In this document: one piece after another, positions 46,416-55,599 of the stretch
Position numbering within the stretch: the stretch's first letter is position 1
Layout of the letters: each line of letters begins with the position of its first letter
Assembly: GCA_000824825.2 (NCBI GenBank)
Contig: LM655187.1
Span: 30,534 to 89,883, forward strand
DNA length: 59,350 nucleotides
Origin: Mesorhizobium sp. ORS 3324
Lineage (GTDB): Bacteria > Pseudomonadota > Alphaproteobacteria > Rhizobiales > Rhizobiaceae
Direction: 5' to 3'
The notes under the pieces: generated by a model
Told to the model about the DNA's origin: nothing
Database searches by the model: none
What the model saw: only the letters and a program-made list of their open reading frames with translations
Made by a program: the position numbers and the translations under genes

Positions 46416-46658
46416 ATGCGCAAGATAGCCGCTAACGCGGTCCGTCAGCCGGCAAATCTGTCGATCGATTCAAAGCTCATGAAGGAAGCCAAAGGGCTCA
46501 ACGTGAATGTGTCGCGCGCTGCCGAGGCCGGGATTGCCGAAGCGGTCGCTGCCGAAAAAACGCGGCTATGGAAGCTCGAAAACCGAGCCACGATGGATGC
46601 CTGGAATGACTATGTCGAAAAGCATGGCATTCCGCTCAAGGAACATCGGCAGTTCTGA
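46416..46658 (+). CDS. ccdA: Type II antitoxin, CcdA family
   Basis: An 80-residue antitoxin. An N-terminal ribbon-helix-helix part (AVRQPANLSIDSKLMKEAKG and LNVNVSRAAEAGIAEAV) binds DNA. The C-terminal tail (RATMDAWNDYVEKHGIPLKE, HRQF) is the disordered toxin-neutralising part, with the CcdA signature N..YVEKHGxPL. Its stop overlaps the ccdB start (TGATG), which couples translation. It lies downstream of the Uup-type gene with its own promoter. Confidence 0.93.
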   Translation: MRKIAANAVRQPANLSIDSKLMKEAKGLNVNVSRAAEAGIAEAVAAEKTRLWKLENRATMDAWNDYVEKHGIPLKEHRQF

Positions 46659-46960
46659 TGGCGCGATTTGACGTCTTCGCCGCCGGCGGCATGGAAGGCG
46701 GCTACCTCCTCGAGGTGCAGTCCGATCTGCTCGACAACTTCAAGACACGAGTGGTCGTTCCGCTTCTGCCGCTGTCGTCAGCGCCGCCGCCAATGCGGAA
46801 GCTGCACCCGGTTTTCGAAATCAACGGGCGGAAGCTGGTCATGGCCACCCATTTGATCGCCACTGTAGCCGCGACAGAACTCGCCGAGAACAGAACCAAT
46901 CTCACGAACCATCACGACGAGATCGTCGCGGCGCTCGACATGCTGTTTCAAGGCTTCTGA
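46658..46960 (+). CDS. ccdB: Type II toxin, CcdB family
   Basis: A 100-residue CcdB-type toxin, a gyrase poison in the F-plasmid archetype. MARFDVFAAGGMEGGYLLEV, QSDLLDNFKTRVVVPLLPLS and the following PVFEINGRKLVMATHLIATV are the family core. The C-terminus is DMLFQGF instead of the F-plasmid Trp-Gly-Ile that stacks on gyrase, as in many chromosomal CcdB proteins, so strong gyrase poisoning should not be assumed. It is translationally coupled to ccdA. Confidence 0.92.
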   Translation: MARFDVFAAGGMEGGYLLEVQSDLLDNFKTRVVVPLLPLSSAPPPMRKLHPVFEINGRKLVMATHLIATVAATELAENRTNLTNHHDEIVAALDMLFQGF

Positions 46961-46981
46961 GCTGCCGACGACGCGTCAGCT

Positions 46982-48823
46982 TCATCCCGACGTCTTCGCC
47001 GCCCAAGCCTTCAGCGCCTCATCGAAAACCTTCTCGCCGGGGATGCCCTTTTCCATGGTGAGCAGGGCGCGGCGTCCGGTCTTGTAGACCACCGGCACAT
47101 CGATCCAGTCCTGCCCCCTGAGCAGCGTCAGGTTGGCATCCTCGTCGGCCTTGGTGTCGTTGAGCGCGACGAGGAAGAAGCCGTCGGCGATCTTGGCCGG
47201 GATGCCGATCAGCGGGCTGCCGGCATCCTGCTCCGAGCTCTTCATGGCGATGCGCAGGATGTTGTCGACACCACCGCCGTCAAATCCTTCCGGCGTCAGG
47301 AAGATCATCTCGATGATGTGGCTGGCCGGCAGGGTCTGGTCGGTGTTGCGCCGGATCGTCATGCGCAGCTGGATGTCCTTGCCCGGTATCGTTGCCTCGG
47401 CGCGGATTGCCGGCTCCGGCGGCAGGTCGCCGCCGGGCGATTCCTGCACCAGCGACCAGACGATGCTGCCGGGCTCGGCCGTGCCCTGCTGCGTGCTGGT
47501 GCGCTCCTCATAGAAGATCGCCTTCTGACCAACCGGCACTGTCGCTTGCGCCGTCGTGGGTGCAGGGGCAGTCCCGGGCGCAGACGGCGTCGTGCCGGCC
47601 GCAGGCGCCGTCGTCCCCGCTGCCGGCGGTGTCGTCGTCCCCGCTGCCTGCGGTGTTGTCCCCGCTGCCGGCGGTGTGGTCCCGGCAGCCGGCGCAGGCG
47701 GATTGGCTGCAGCGCCGGCAGGCGCCGGCGGTGTCGTTCCCGCGCTAGGCGGGGTCGTGCCCGGCGTCGCGGCAGCCGGCGGCGTACCAGTGGCGGCCGG
47801 CGGAGTTGTCGTCGCGGGCGCAGCCGGCGGCGGCGTCGTCAGCGCCGCAATCGACTCGCCCTCGCCGATGGTGCTCTGCCCCCCGGCGTGACCAGCATCG
47901 ACCTCCTTGCCTTCAGGTGTCAGGCGCTGGGTGAACTTGGCTGTTTCGGCCGGCTCATTGGCAGCGGCCACGTTGTTGCCCGCGGCGGGCGGCGTGGCTG
48001 CCGTCTCGGCGGCCGGCTTAGCCGGAGCGGGCTTGACCAAAGGCTCGGTCGAGACCGTCTTGCTGCCGCCGCCTTTCAAGCCGAGCATCGAGCTGAACGC
48101 ATTCTTGTTCAGCCATATGCCGTAGCCGCCACCGGCCAGCACCAAAAGCGCAATGACCGTCGCGATCAAACCGCCATAGCTGCGCCTGCGCGGCGGCGGC
48201 CGCAGCCGCTGGAAGGTCTCGGCCGCGGGCTGCTCGTCATTGGCGAAGACATCGCTGCCGTCGTCCGGCGCGGCAGCGTCCATGCCGGGCAAGCCGACAT
48301 CGTCCTCGCGCGGCGAGGGCATCGGCGGTGGCGCCGAAGGCACCTTGTGCCAGCCGCCGGGCTCAGTCTTGGTTGCGCCTTGCCAGCTTGGCTCGGTTTT
48401 TGAGGCGCTTTGCCAGCTTGGTTCCGTCTTCACCGGTGCCGGTGCCGGCCTGAAGGGCTCGGGCTTGGCAGGCTCGGGCTTGGCGGGCTCGAGCTTCACC
48501 GCCGCTTGCCGGACATGGCTCGGCTGGTTCCTGTTGCGGTCGATCGACGAGAAGATGTGTTCGAGTTCCGCCAGCGGATCTTCTGCCGGAGCCAGCTTGG
48601 GCGACGGAGCGGGCTTGGCATACTCCCGCTCGACGCTGGCAACGGCATCTTCAAGCGAACGCTTCTGCTTGCTGATGACCTCGGCTGAGAGCGGCGGGGA
48701 ATAGTCTGCCAGCTTCTTCGCCAGTGCCGCACGCGCATTCTCGTAGATCCGCTTGCGCAGCTCGGGCGAGGGTTCGCCGTGCTTCTCAAGCTGCTTTTTC
48801 AGAACACTAACGAAATCCGCCAT
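46982..48823 (-). CDS. Single-pass membrane protein with Pro/Ala/Thr-rich stalk, unknown function
   Basis: A 613-residue protein, probably with its N-terminus in the cytoplasm. Residues 1-70 are helical (MADFVSVLKKQLEKHGEPSP). A Lys/Pro/Glu repeat region (about 112-160) has three PAKPEP-type and three KTEPSWQ-type units. One membrane helix is at about 217-236, preceded by a basic RRRSYG. A low-complexity stalk (about 330-430) repeats PPAAGTT. A conserved periplasmic domain (about 432-612) begins GQKAIFYEERTSTQQGTAEP. No known domain is recognised. It stands upstream of nothing obvious and 68 bp downstream of purA. Confidence 0.85.
   Translation of the reverse strand: MADFVSVLKKQLEKHGEPSPELRKRIYENARAALAKKLADYSPPLSAEVISKQKRSLEDAVASVEREYAKPAPSPKLAPAEDPLAELEHIFSSIDRNRNQPSHVRQAAVKLEPAKPEPAKPEPFRPAPAPVKTEPSWQSASKTEPSWQGATKTEPGGWHKVPSAPPPMPSPREDDVGLPGMDAAAPDDGSDVFANDEQPAAETFQRLRPPPRRRSYGGLIATVIALLVLAGGGYGIWLNKNAFSSMLGLKGGGSKTVSTEPLVKPAPAKPAAETAATPPAAGNNVAAANEPAETAKFTQRLTPEGKEVDAGHAGGQSTIGEGESIAALTTPPPAAPATTTPPAATGTPPAAATPGTTPPSAGTTPPAPAGAAANPPAPAAGTTPPAAGTTPQAAGTTTPPAAGTTAPAAGTTPSAPGTAPAPTTAQATVPVGQKAIFYEERTSTQQGTAEPGSIVWSLVQESPGGDLPPEPAIRAEATIPGKDIQLRMTIRRNTDQTLPASHIIEMIFLTPEGFDGGGVDNILRIAMKSSEQDAGSPLIGIPAKIADGFFLVALNDTKADEDANLTLLRGQDWIDVPVVYKTGRRALLTMEKGIPGEKVFDEALKAWAAKTSG
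47575..47830. repeat. Degenerate GC-rich tandem repeat coding for the PPAAGTT stalk
   Basis: Units of about 21-30 bp such as GTCCCCGCTGCCGGCGGTGT recur with changes across the stalk of the 46982-48823 gene. Length polymorphism between strains would be expected. Confidence 0.75.
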
Positions 48824-48891
48824 GCGTCAGTCGACCTGCATTCTTTCCCCGGGCCAGCAAATCAGTCGTAGCGCCGGGAAGGGCTGTGAAA

Positions 48892-50190
48892 CTAGTCTTG
48901 AAACGGGTCGGTCACAAGTATCGTGTCGTCCCGCTCCGGGCTGGTGGAAAGCAGCGCAACCGGGGCGCCGATCAGCTCCTCGATGTAGCGGACATACTTG
49001 ACCGCTTGCGCCGGCAGATCGTTCCAGCTCCTGGCGCCCGCCGTCGTTCCCTTCCAGCCTTCGAGCGTCTCATAGACCGGCTCGACGCGCGCCTGTGCGC
49101 CCTGGCTCGCCGGCAGGTAGTCGATCAGTTCGCCGTCGAGGCGATAGCCGGTGCAGACCTTGATCTCGTCCAGCCCGTCGAGGACGTCGAGCTTGGTGAG
49201 CGCGATGCCCTTGATGCCGTTGACGGCGACGGCCTGCCGCACCAGCACGGCGTCGAACCAGCCGCAGCGGCGCTTGCGGCCGGTGACGACGCCGAATTCG
49301 TGGCCGCGCGTGCCGAGGAACTCGCCGATCTCGTTCTGCTGCTCGGTCGGGAACGGGCCTTCGCCGACGCGCGTCGTGTAGGCCTTGGTGATGCCGAGCA
49401 CATAGCCGATGGCACTGGGCCCGGTGCCGGAGCCGGCAGCCGCCTGTCCCGCCACCGTGTTGGACGAGGTGACGAAGGGATAGGTGCCATGGTCGATATC
49501 GAGCAGCGTGCCCTGCGCGCCCTCGAACAGGATGCGCTCGCCCGCGCGCCGCCTGTCGTCGAGCACTTTCCAGACGCGGTCCATGTAAGGCAGGATCTCG
49601 CCGGCCACCGAGGTCAGCTCCTGCATGATTGCCTCATGCGTCGCCTCGGCATGGCCGAGCCCGCGGCGCAGCGCATTGTGATGCGTCAGCAGCCTGTCGA
49701 CCTTGAGGGGAAGCGTTTCCAAATCCGCCAAATCCATCACCCGCACGGCGCGCCGGCCCACCTTGTCCTCGTAGGCGGGGCCGATGCCGCGGCGGGTCGT
49801 GCCAATCTTGGTTCCGGAATTCGAGGCCGCGTCTTCGCGAAATCCGTCCAGCTCCCGGTGCAGCGACAGGATAAGCGCGGTGTTTTCGGCTATTTTCAGG
49901 CGCTCGGGCGTCACGTCCACGCCCTGCTCCTTGAGTTTCTTGACCTCGGCGACGAACGCATGCGGGTCGAAGACCACGCCATTGCCGATGATCGACAGCT
50001 TGCCTTGCCTGACCACGCCGGACGGCAGGAGCGACAATTTGTAGACCTTGCCGTCGACGACCAGCGTATGACCGGCGTTGTGGCCGCCCTGGAAGCGCAC
50101 GACCACGTCGGCGCGTTCCGACAGCCAGTCGACGATCTTGCCCTTGCCTTCGTCGCCCCACTGCGAGCCGACGACCACCACATTGGCCAT
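48892..50190 (-). CDS. purA: Adenylosuccinate synthetase
   Basis: A 432-residue GTP-dependent ligase making adenylosuccinate from IMP and aspartate, the first committed step to AMP. The P-loop [20 protein letters not shown] lies at the N-terminus and [20 protein letters not shown] follows. The [20 protein letters not shown] segment and the aspartate loop near [14 protein letters not shown] complete the family pattern. Length is normal. It is preceded by a TATAGA-like -10 in the 268-bp gap before the EamA gene and lies alone. Confidence 0.97.
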   Translation of the reverse strand: MANVVVVGSQWGDEGKGKIVDWLSERADVVVRFQGGHNAGHTLVVDGKVYKLSLLPSGVVRQGKLSIIGNGVVFDPHAFVAEVKKLKEQGVDVTPERLKIAENTALILSLHRELDGFREDAASNSGTKIGTTRRGIGPAYEDKVGRRAVRVMDLADLETLPLKVDRLLTHHNALRRGLGHAEATHEAIMQELTSVAGEILPYMDRVWKVLDDRRRAGERILFEGAQGTLLDIDHGTYPFVTSSNTVAGQAAAGSGTGPSAIGYVLGITKAYTTRVGEGPFPTEQQNEIGEFLGTRGHEFGVVTGRKRRCGWFDAVLVRQAVAVNGIKGIALTKLDVLDGLDEIKVCTGYRLDGELIDYLPASQGAQARVEPVYETLEGWKGTTAGARSWNDLPAQAVKYVRYIEELIGAPVALLSTSPERDDTILVTDPFQD

Positions 50191-50290
50191 GTTCTTTTCC
50201 CTTGAGATGCCGCGCTGGCGGCTTGAAACGACAGGCCTCTATAGACTCATGTGCCAGCCGATGCGACCCTTTCTTTGCCGCCGAAACCCC

Positions 50291-50343
50291 AGAGCATGAT
50301 CCGGAAAAAGTGGGAGCCGGTCTTTCGGAAGAGATCATGCTCC
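50291..50343. repeat. Palindromic repeat (GAGCATGATC type)
   Basis: GAGCATGATC (50292-50301) pairs exactly with GATCATGCTC (50333-50342) around a CCGGAAAAAGTGGGAGCCGG core. It is a different rhizobial interspersed repeat, sharing the CCGGAAAA... core. Confidence 0.8.
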
Positions 50344-50458
50344 AATCGTCATCCTGATCCAGGCACAACAAATTCCGGGTTCCGCATCATTTACTTGGCC
50401 CGGCCGTCGCAATAGGCCGGCTTAGCTCCTCGAACGCGTCCCCGCACCGGATTGAGCA

Positions 50459-51391
50459 ATGCATCGAGCCGCCTATCTGTTCCTTCTCTCCACCACGCTG
50501 CTATGGGGCGGCAATTCCGTGGCCGGCAAGCTTGCCGTCGGCCACGTGTCGCCGATGACGCTGGTCTTCCTGCGCTGGGTGTTGGCGGTGCTGATCTTGC
50601 TGCCCGTCGGCTGGCGGGCGTTTCGCCAGGACTGGCCCGAATTGCGCCGGCATTGGCTGCTGCTCGCCGGCCTCGGCGCCTGCGGCTTCACGATCTTCAA
50701 CGTCATCTTCTACACGGCGCTGAACTACACAACCGCCATCAACGTCTCGATCGAGCAGGCCGCCATACCGATCGTCATCATCCTTGCCAATTTCGTGCTG
50801 TTCCGCCTGCACGTGCAGCGCCTGCAGATCGTCGGCGTGGCGCTGACGGTTGTCGGCGTTGCCCTCACCGCGAGCCATGGCGATCTAAGCCAGTTGCTGA
50901 AGCTCGAGCTCAACTTCGGCGACGCGATCATGCTGGTCGCGGTTGTCTGCTACAGCCTCTATTCGGTGGGGCTTCGCATGAAGCCTTCCGTCCGCTGGCA
51001 AAGCCTCATCCTGGCCTTGTCGCTCGCCGCGCTCCTGACCTCGGTGCCCTTCTTCGTCTGGGAGGTGGCCGCGGGCCGGGTCATCGTTCCGGACGCGCGC
51101 GGCTGGGCGGTCGCATTTTACACCGCGCTCGGCGCCAGCGTCGTCTCGCAGATCTTCTACATCAGGGGCAACGAGCTGATCGGCGCCAACCGGGCCGGGC
51201 TGTTCATCAATCTGGTGCCGATCTTCGGCACGCTGCTTTCGGTGCTGATCGTTGGCGAGCGGTTTGAGCTCTATCAGGGCCTGGCGCTCGCGCTCGTGCT
51301 CGGAGGCATCACTTTGGCCGAATACAGCGGCAGACGGGCAACCCTGCAGGCATCGCGACGTCCCTTGCTGAATGCGCAGGGAAGCGAATGA
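50459..51391 (+). CDS. DMT family transporter (two EamA domains)
   Basis: A 310-residue permease with ten predicted membrane helices in two EamA repeats (about 5-140 and 155-295). LLWGGNSVAGKLAVGHVSPM and MTLVFLRWVLAVLILLPVGW open the first, and SQIFYIRGNELIGANRAGLF with NLVPIFGTLLSVLIVGE the second. These are metabolite exporters in characterised cases; the substrate is unknown. The gene stands alone between purA and serA, with a palindromic repeat in its upstream gap. Confidence 0.93.
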   Translation: MHRAAYLFLLSTTLLWGGNSVAGKLAVGHVSPMTLVFLRWVLAVLILLPVGWRAFRQDWPELRRHWLLLAGLGACGFTIFNVIFYTALNYTTAINVSIEQAAIPIVIILANFVLFRLHVQRLQIVGVALTVVGVALTASHGDLSQLLKLELNFGDAIMLVAVVCYSLYSVGLRMKPSVRWQSLILALSLAALLTSVPFFVWEVAAGRVIVPDARGWAVAFYTALGASVVSQIFYIRGNELIGANRAGLFINLVPIFGTLLSVLIVGERFELYQGLALALVLGGITLAEYSGRRATLQASRRPLLNAQGSE

Positions 51392-51485
51392 CGATAGCGA
51401 TAGGAACTCGGCTTCGCTTGCCGGTCAGGTATTGACTTGAGAATAGGGCCTCGCACGCCGCGGCATGCGAGGCTTTGATGGCTCG

Positions 51486-53087
51486 TCAATCGTTGCCGAC
51501 GTCGAACCGCAGCCGCTTAGCCGAGTCGATCGACTTGTGCGACCGCAGCTGATCCAGCACCTTTTCCGGGAACGGCGCATCGAGATAGAGCAGCGCGATC
51601 GCATCGCCGCCCGGCCGGTTGCGGCCGAGCTGGAAGTTGGCGATGTTGACGCCGTTCTCGCCGCACACCGTGCCGAGCAGGCCGATGATGCCGGGCGCGT
51701 CGGCATTGGTCGTGTAGAGCATATGCTGGCCGACCTCGGCGTCGAGGTTGATGCCCTTGATCTGGATGAAGCGCGGCTTGTGGTCCGAGAAGCAGGTGCC
51801 GGCGATCGAGCGCGTCATGTGCTCGGTCTTGACGGTGAGCTTGATGTAGCCGTCGAAGACGCCCGACTTGTCGCGCTTGACCTCGGCGACGATGATGCCG
51901 CGCTCCTTCACCATGATCGGCGCCGACACCATGTTGACGTCCGAGACCTGCGGCCGGATCAGGCCAGCAAGGGTAGCGCTCACCAGCGCGCGCGTGTTCA
52001 TCGCCGCGGTCGAGCCGTCGAACAGGATCTCGACCTCCTTGATCGGATCCTCGGTGACCTGGCCGACAAAGGCGCCGAGCACCTCGGCGAGCTTGACGAA
52101 GGGTTTTAGCCGCGGCGCCTCCTCGGCGGTGATCGAGGGCATGTTGATGGCGTTGGAGACGGCGCCCTTGATCAGGTAGTCGGACATCTGCTCGGCCACC
52201 TGCAGCGCGACGTTCTCCTGCGCCTCGGTGGTCGAGGCGCCGAGATGCGGGGTCACCACGACATTTTCCATGCCGAACAGCGGGTTGTTCTCCGCCGGCT
52301 CGACCTCGAAGACGTCGACGCCGGCGCCGGCCACCTTGCCGCTCTTCAGCGCCGCGACCAGGTCGGCCTCGACGACCAGCCCGCCGCGCGCGCAGTTGAT
52401 GATGCGCACGCCGTCCTTCATCTTGGCGATCGCAGCCGCGTCAATGATGTTGCGCGTCTTGTCGGTCAGCGGCGTGTGCAACGTGATGAAATCGGCGCGG
52501 GCGAAGAGCTCGTCGAGCTCGACCTTCTCGACGCCGAGCTCCTCGGCGCGGCTGTCCGACAGGAACGGATCGAAGGCCACGACATGCATCTTCAGGCCGA
52601 CGCCGCGCGTTGCGACGATCGAGCCGATATTGCCGCAGCCGATCACGCCCAGCGTCTTGCCGGTGATCTCGATGCCCATGAAGCGGTTCTTTTCCCATTT
52701 TCCGGCATGCGTCGAGGCGTTGGCCTCGGGTATCTGGCGCGCCAGCGCGAAGATCATGGCGATGGCATGCTCCGCCGTGGTGATCGAATTGCCGAAGGGC
52801 GTGTTCATCACGATGATGCCCCTGCGGCTCGCCGCCGGGATGTCGACATTGTCGACGCCGATGCCGGCGCGGCCGACGACCTTGAGCCTGGTGGCGGCGT
52901 TGATCAGCTTTTCGGTGACCTTGGTCGCCGAACGGATGGCGAGGCCGTCATACTGGCCGATCACTTCGGCGAGCTTTTCCTTGTCCTTGCCGAGATCGGG
53001 CAGATAGTCGACCTCGATGCCGTGATTCTTGAAGATCTGCACGGCAGTGGTTGAAAGTTTATCCGAGACGAGAACGCGGGGCGCCAT
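51486..53087 (-). CDS. serA: D-3-phosphoglycerate dehydrogenase
   Basis: A 533-residue long-type PGDH, first enzyme of serine synthesis. The NAD motif GVIGCGNIGSIVATRGVGL is in the Rossmann domain (about 100-285). NCARGGLV and the catalytic Glu-His pair (VTPHLGAS) follow. An intervening allosteric substrate-binding domain (about 320-450) and a C-terminal ACT domain (about 455-530: FIQIKGINLDAEVGQHMLYT) give serine feedback. It lies 64 bp downstream of serC on the same strand and is probably co-transcribed from the serC leader. Confidence 0.97.
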   Translation of the reverse strand: MAPRVLVSDKLSTTAVQIFKNHGIEVDYLPDLGKDKEKLAEVIGQYDGLAIRSATKVTEKLINAATRLKVVGRAGIGVDNVDIPAASRRGIIVMNTPFGNSITTAEHAIAMIFALARQIPEANASTHAGKWEKNRFMGIEITGKTLGVIGCGNIGSIVATRGVGLKMHVVAFDPFLSDSRAEELGVEKVELDELFARADFITLHTPLTDKTRNIIDAAAIAKMKDGVRIINCARGGLVVEADLVAALKSGKVAGAGVDVFEVEPAENNPLFGMENVVVTPHLGASTTEAQENVALQVAEQMSDYLIKGAVSNAINMPSITAEEAPRLKPFVKLAEVLGAFVGQVTEDPIKEVEILFDGSTAAMNTRALVSATLAGLIRPQVSDVNMVSAPIMVKERGIIVAEVKRDKSGVFDGYIKLTVKTEHMTRSIAGTCFSDHKPRFIQIKGINLDAEVGQHMLYTTNADAPGIIGLLGTVCGENGVNIANFQLGRNRPGGDAIALLYLDAPFPEKVLDQLRSHKSIDSAKRLRFDVGND

Positions 53088-53151
53088 TGCGGCCTCCTTG
53101 ACGTGGAAATGGATGTATCGGGAAATGGCGGCCCGCGGGCCGCCATGAAAC

Positions 53152-54327
53152 TCAGGCCGCCGCTTTCAGCAACGCCTTCTGCGTGGCGAAAGCCCAATCG
53201 AGCCAAGGCAGCAGCGCTTCGAGATCCGGGGTCTCGACGGTTGCGCCGCACCAGATGCGCAGACCGGGCGGGGCATCGCGATAGGAGCCGATGTCGTAGG
53301 CGACGCCTTCCTTGTCGAGCGCCGAGACGATGCCCTTGGCGAAGGTCGCCTGGCCGTCGGCGTCGAGCGCTGCGACTTGGCCGTCCGTGAAGGAGAGGCA
53401 CACGGAGGTGTTCGAGCGCGTCGCCGGATCGACGGCCAGATGGCCGAGCCAGGGCGACTTCTCCACGAACCGGTCGAGCACGGCGGCATTGGCGTCCGCG
53501 CGGGCGATCAGCGCTTCCAGTCCGCCGATCGACTTCGCCCACTGAAGCGCATCGAGGTAATCCTCGACGCACAGCATCGAGGGCGTGTTAATGGTTTCGC
53601 CCTTGAAGATGCCTTCGATCAGCTTGCCGCCCGAGGTGAGGCGGAAGATCTTCGGCAGCGGCCAGGCCGGCTTGTAGGTCTCCAGCCGCTCGACGGCGCG
53701 TGGGCTGAGGATCAGCATGCCATGTGCGCCCTCGCCGCCCAGCACCTTCTGCCAGGAGAAGGTGACGACGTCGAGTTTCTGGAAGTCGAGCCTTTGCGCG
53801 AACGCTGCCGAGGTGGCGTCGCAGATAGTCAGACCTTTGCGATCGGTTGGAATGAAATCGCCGTTCGGCACGCGAACGCCCGAGGTCGTTCCGTTCCAGG
53901 TGAAGACGACGTCGCGGTCGAAATCGATCTGCATCAGGTCGGGCAGTTCGCCGTAGCCGGCCTCGAAGCGGCGCACGTCGGCGAGCCTGAGCTGCTTGAC
54001 CACATCGGTCACCCAGCCGGAACCGAAACTTTCCCAGGCGACCATGTCGACGCCGCGCTCGCCGAGCAGCGACCACAGCGCCATCTCGACCGCGCCGGTA
54101 TCGGACGCCGGCACGATGCCGATGCGGTAGCCGGCAGGAACCTTGAGGATCTCGCGCGTCAGCTCGATTGCCTGTTCGAGCTTGGCCTTGCCGATCTTGG
54201 CGCGATGGGAGCGCCCGAGCGCGGCAGCTTTCAGCGCCTCGGCCGACCAGCCGGGACGTTTTGCGCAGGGACCTGAGGAGAAATTGGGATTTGCCGGACG
54301 GAGCCCGGGCTTGGTAAGCGTCGTCAT
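53152..54327 (-). CDS. serC: Phosphoserine aminotransferase
   Basis: A 391-residue PLP aminotransferase (class V fold, alphaproteobacterial type) forming phosphoserine from 3-phosphohydroxypyruvate. It starts with the [20 protein letters not shown] segment. The PLP Lys is in [32 protein letters not shown] and the SNTSVCLSF strand are typical. serA follows immediately. A structured leader resembling the serC RNA motif and a clear promoter lie directly upstream. SerB is not in the window. Confidence 0.95.
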   Translation of the reverse strand: MTTLTKPGLRPANPNFSSGPCAKRPGWSAEALKAAALGRSHRAKIGKAKLEQAIELTREILKVPAGYRIGIVPASDTGAVEMALWSLLGERGVDMVAWESFGSGWVTDVVKQLRLADVRRFEAGYGELPDLMQIDFDRDVVFTWNGTTSGVRVPNGDFIPTDRKGLTICDATSAAFAQRLDFQKLDVVTFSWQKVLGGEGAHGMLILSPRAVERLETYKPAWPLPKIFRLTSGGKLIEGIFKGETINTPSMLCVEDYLDALQWAKSIGGLEALIARADANAAVLDRFVEKSPWLGHLAVDPATRSNTSVCLSFTDGQVAALDADGQATFAKGIVSALDKEGVAYDIGSYRDAPPGLRIWCGATVETPDLEALLPWLDWAFATQKALLKAAA

Positions 54328-54378
54328 CGTGGTCTATCCTTCCAGATAGTGGCCCCTCGTTGGGGAGGGGTGGCCCAC
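54328..54378 (-). ncRNA. serC-type leader RNA motif
   Basis: On the minus strand, downstream of the promoter: a GTGGGCCACC start, a CCCCTC...GAGGGG hairpin, then CTATC-TGGAAG-GATAG, whose loop carries the GGAAGG ribosome site of serC. The order (two hairpins, second at the SD, immediately before serC in an alphaproteobacterium) fits the serC motif described for this class. The match is by eye only. Confidence 0.62.
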
Positions 54379-54383
54379 GGACG

Positions 54384-54412
54384 GCGATATGCGTTCAGGC
54401 TTCCGGCGTCAA
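54384..54412 (-). promoter_or_regulatory. Promoter of serC-serA
   Basis: -35 TTGACG (54412-54407), 17-bp spacer, -10 TATCGC (54389-54384), minus strand. Transcription would begin at about 54378, just where the structured leader begins. Confidence 0.7.
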
Positions 54413-54467
54413 GAGCAAAGTTTTTGTCGCTGGCGGGACACCGGCCTCATGCGACCACGTGGCGCAA

Positions 54468-54500
54468 AATAGAAAACGGCGGATAGGCGGATCCGCCGTT
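54468..54500 (-). terminator. Rho-independent terminator of outer-membrane protein gene 1
   Basis: AACGGCGGAT-CCGCCT-ATCCGCCGTT followed by TTCTATTTT on the minus strand, 23 bases after the stop. Confidence 0.85.
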
Positions 54501-54523
54501 CGCACTTTTCAGTGTTGCGCCAT

Positions 54524-55393
54524 TCACCAGAGATCGTAGCGCAACCCGAGCTTGACCGTCTGGTAGTTGATACCCTTGTGGACGTTGAAGGCGCCGCTGT
54601 CATAAGCGACGAATTTGGCGCTCGGTACCGAGAAGTACTCGTAGCCGAGATCGACCGAGACATTCTTGCTAACCTGGTACGACAGCCCAGCGCCGATCGA
54701 ATAGGCCAAGTTGAATTTTGCTTCAGAATCTTCCGATCCTTTGTAGCCTGCCGGATCGTCGCAAGTGAAGCCGCCAGCACCGGTCGAGTCCGGGGCCACT
54801 TCCACGCAGGTTCGTTCGCCCTGCGTCTTGAAATACTTGTTGTAGGCAAGACCGATGCCGCCACCGATATAAGGGGTTAGACCGACATAGGTGCCAAGGT
54901 CCACGTAACCATTGGCCATTATGCTGTATCCTTTGTTGGTAGCGCGATTTGTGGCTTCGCAGTCTTCGGTCGCCGCCGCAGACCCGATGATCACCGTGCC
55001 GCCAGGTCCGATGGTGACGGTGTTTGTGTGTCCCGCACAACCGTTTGGCACCAAGGCATGGTCGCCGAATTTGTTGGTCGGCAAAATGCCACCATTCAGC
55101 TCGACCCGCAGATAGTCGTTGAGATGGTAGCCCATACCGATGCTTCCGGTGAATAGGCTACTGTCTGAGTTGAATGTGGTAGATCCGCTGTTTGCGATCT
55201 GATGCTCAAACGGATGGCTGAAGGCATAACCGACATCCCCGCGCAGGTACCAGCCGGAGCCGACTTCGACCGGCTGATAATCCGGCGCCTGGTCGACATA
55301 GATCGGCGGATTGTAGTCGGCCGACACCGCCTGTGCCGCCGGCATCAGCACGATTGCGGCGAGCGCCAGTGCTATACGCGATTTGAGTGTCAT
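54524..55393 (-). CDS. Outer-membrane beta-barrel protein (Omp25/OmpW-like), paralogue 1
   Basis: A 289-residue exported porin-like barrel. The signal peptide ends near residue 24 (AQA-VSA). GSGWYLRGDVGYAFSHPFEH starts the barrel; SIGMGYHLNDYLRVELNGG and ANGYVDLGTYVGLTPYIGGG are the repeated amphipathic strands of the OMP_b-brl family. It ends with GLRYDLW, a good C-terminal aromatic BAM signal. A variable loop has four cysteines. It lies downstream of its paralogue at 55600 but with its own CtrA-type box and terminator. Confidence 0.9.
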   Translation of the reverse strand: MTLKSRIALALAAIVLMPAAQAVSADYNPPIYVDQAPDYQPVEVGSGWYLRGDVGYAFSHPFEHQIANSGSTTFNSDSSLFTGSIGMGYHLNDYLRVELNGGILPTNKFGDHALVPNGCAGHTNTVTIGPGGTVIIGSAAATEDCEATNRATNKGYSIMANGYVDLGTYVGLTPYIGGGIGLAYNKYFKTQGERTCVEVAPDSTGAGGFTCDDPAGYKGSEDSEAKFNLAYSIGAGLSYQVSKNVSVDLGYEYFSVPSAKFVAYDSGAFNVHKGINYQTVKLGLRYDLW

Positions 55394-55473
55394 GGTCCCC
55401 GGCTCCTGAGATTGGCGCCAGTCGCGAACGCGAGCACAGCTGCCGTTTCAGAGAGTATTGTTAACCATAGTGG

Positions 55474-55488
55474 TTAAGTGGCGGTTAA
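55474..55488. promoter_or_regulatory. CtrA-type box upstream of outer-membrane protein 1
   Basis: TTAA-GTGGCGG-TTAA (7-bp spacer) matches TTAA-N7-TTAA. An adjacent TTAACCA-TAG-TGGTTAA dyad (55461-55477) overlaps it. It lies 81 bp before the start codon. Confidence 0.65.
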
Positions 55489-55543
55489 GGATAACAGGCG
55501 GTTACCGAATTGATTTCGATGGATTTACTGGCCGCGCATGCAT

Positions 55544-55574
55544 GAAAAAACCGCCCGGCTGACGCCGGGCGGTT
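55544..55574 (-). terminator. Rho-independent terminator of outer-membrane protein gene 2
   Basis: ACCGCCCGGC-GTC-AGCCGGGCGGT-type stem followed by TTTTTTC on the minus strand, 26 bases after the stop. Confidence 0.88.
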
Positions 55575-55599
55575 GGCGGATTCAAAAAATTCGAGGCGA

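Noticed and set aside
47318..48403. A 361-codon plus-strand frame opposite the Pro/Ala-rich protein
   Set aside because: It is Arg/Cys-rich low complexity caused by GC-rich repeats in the opposite coding strand.
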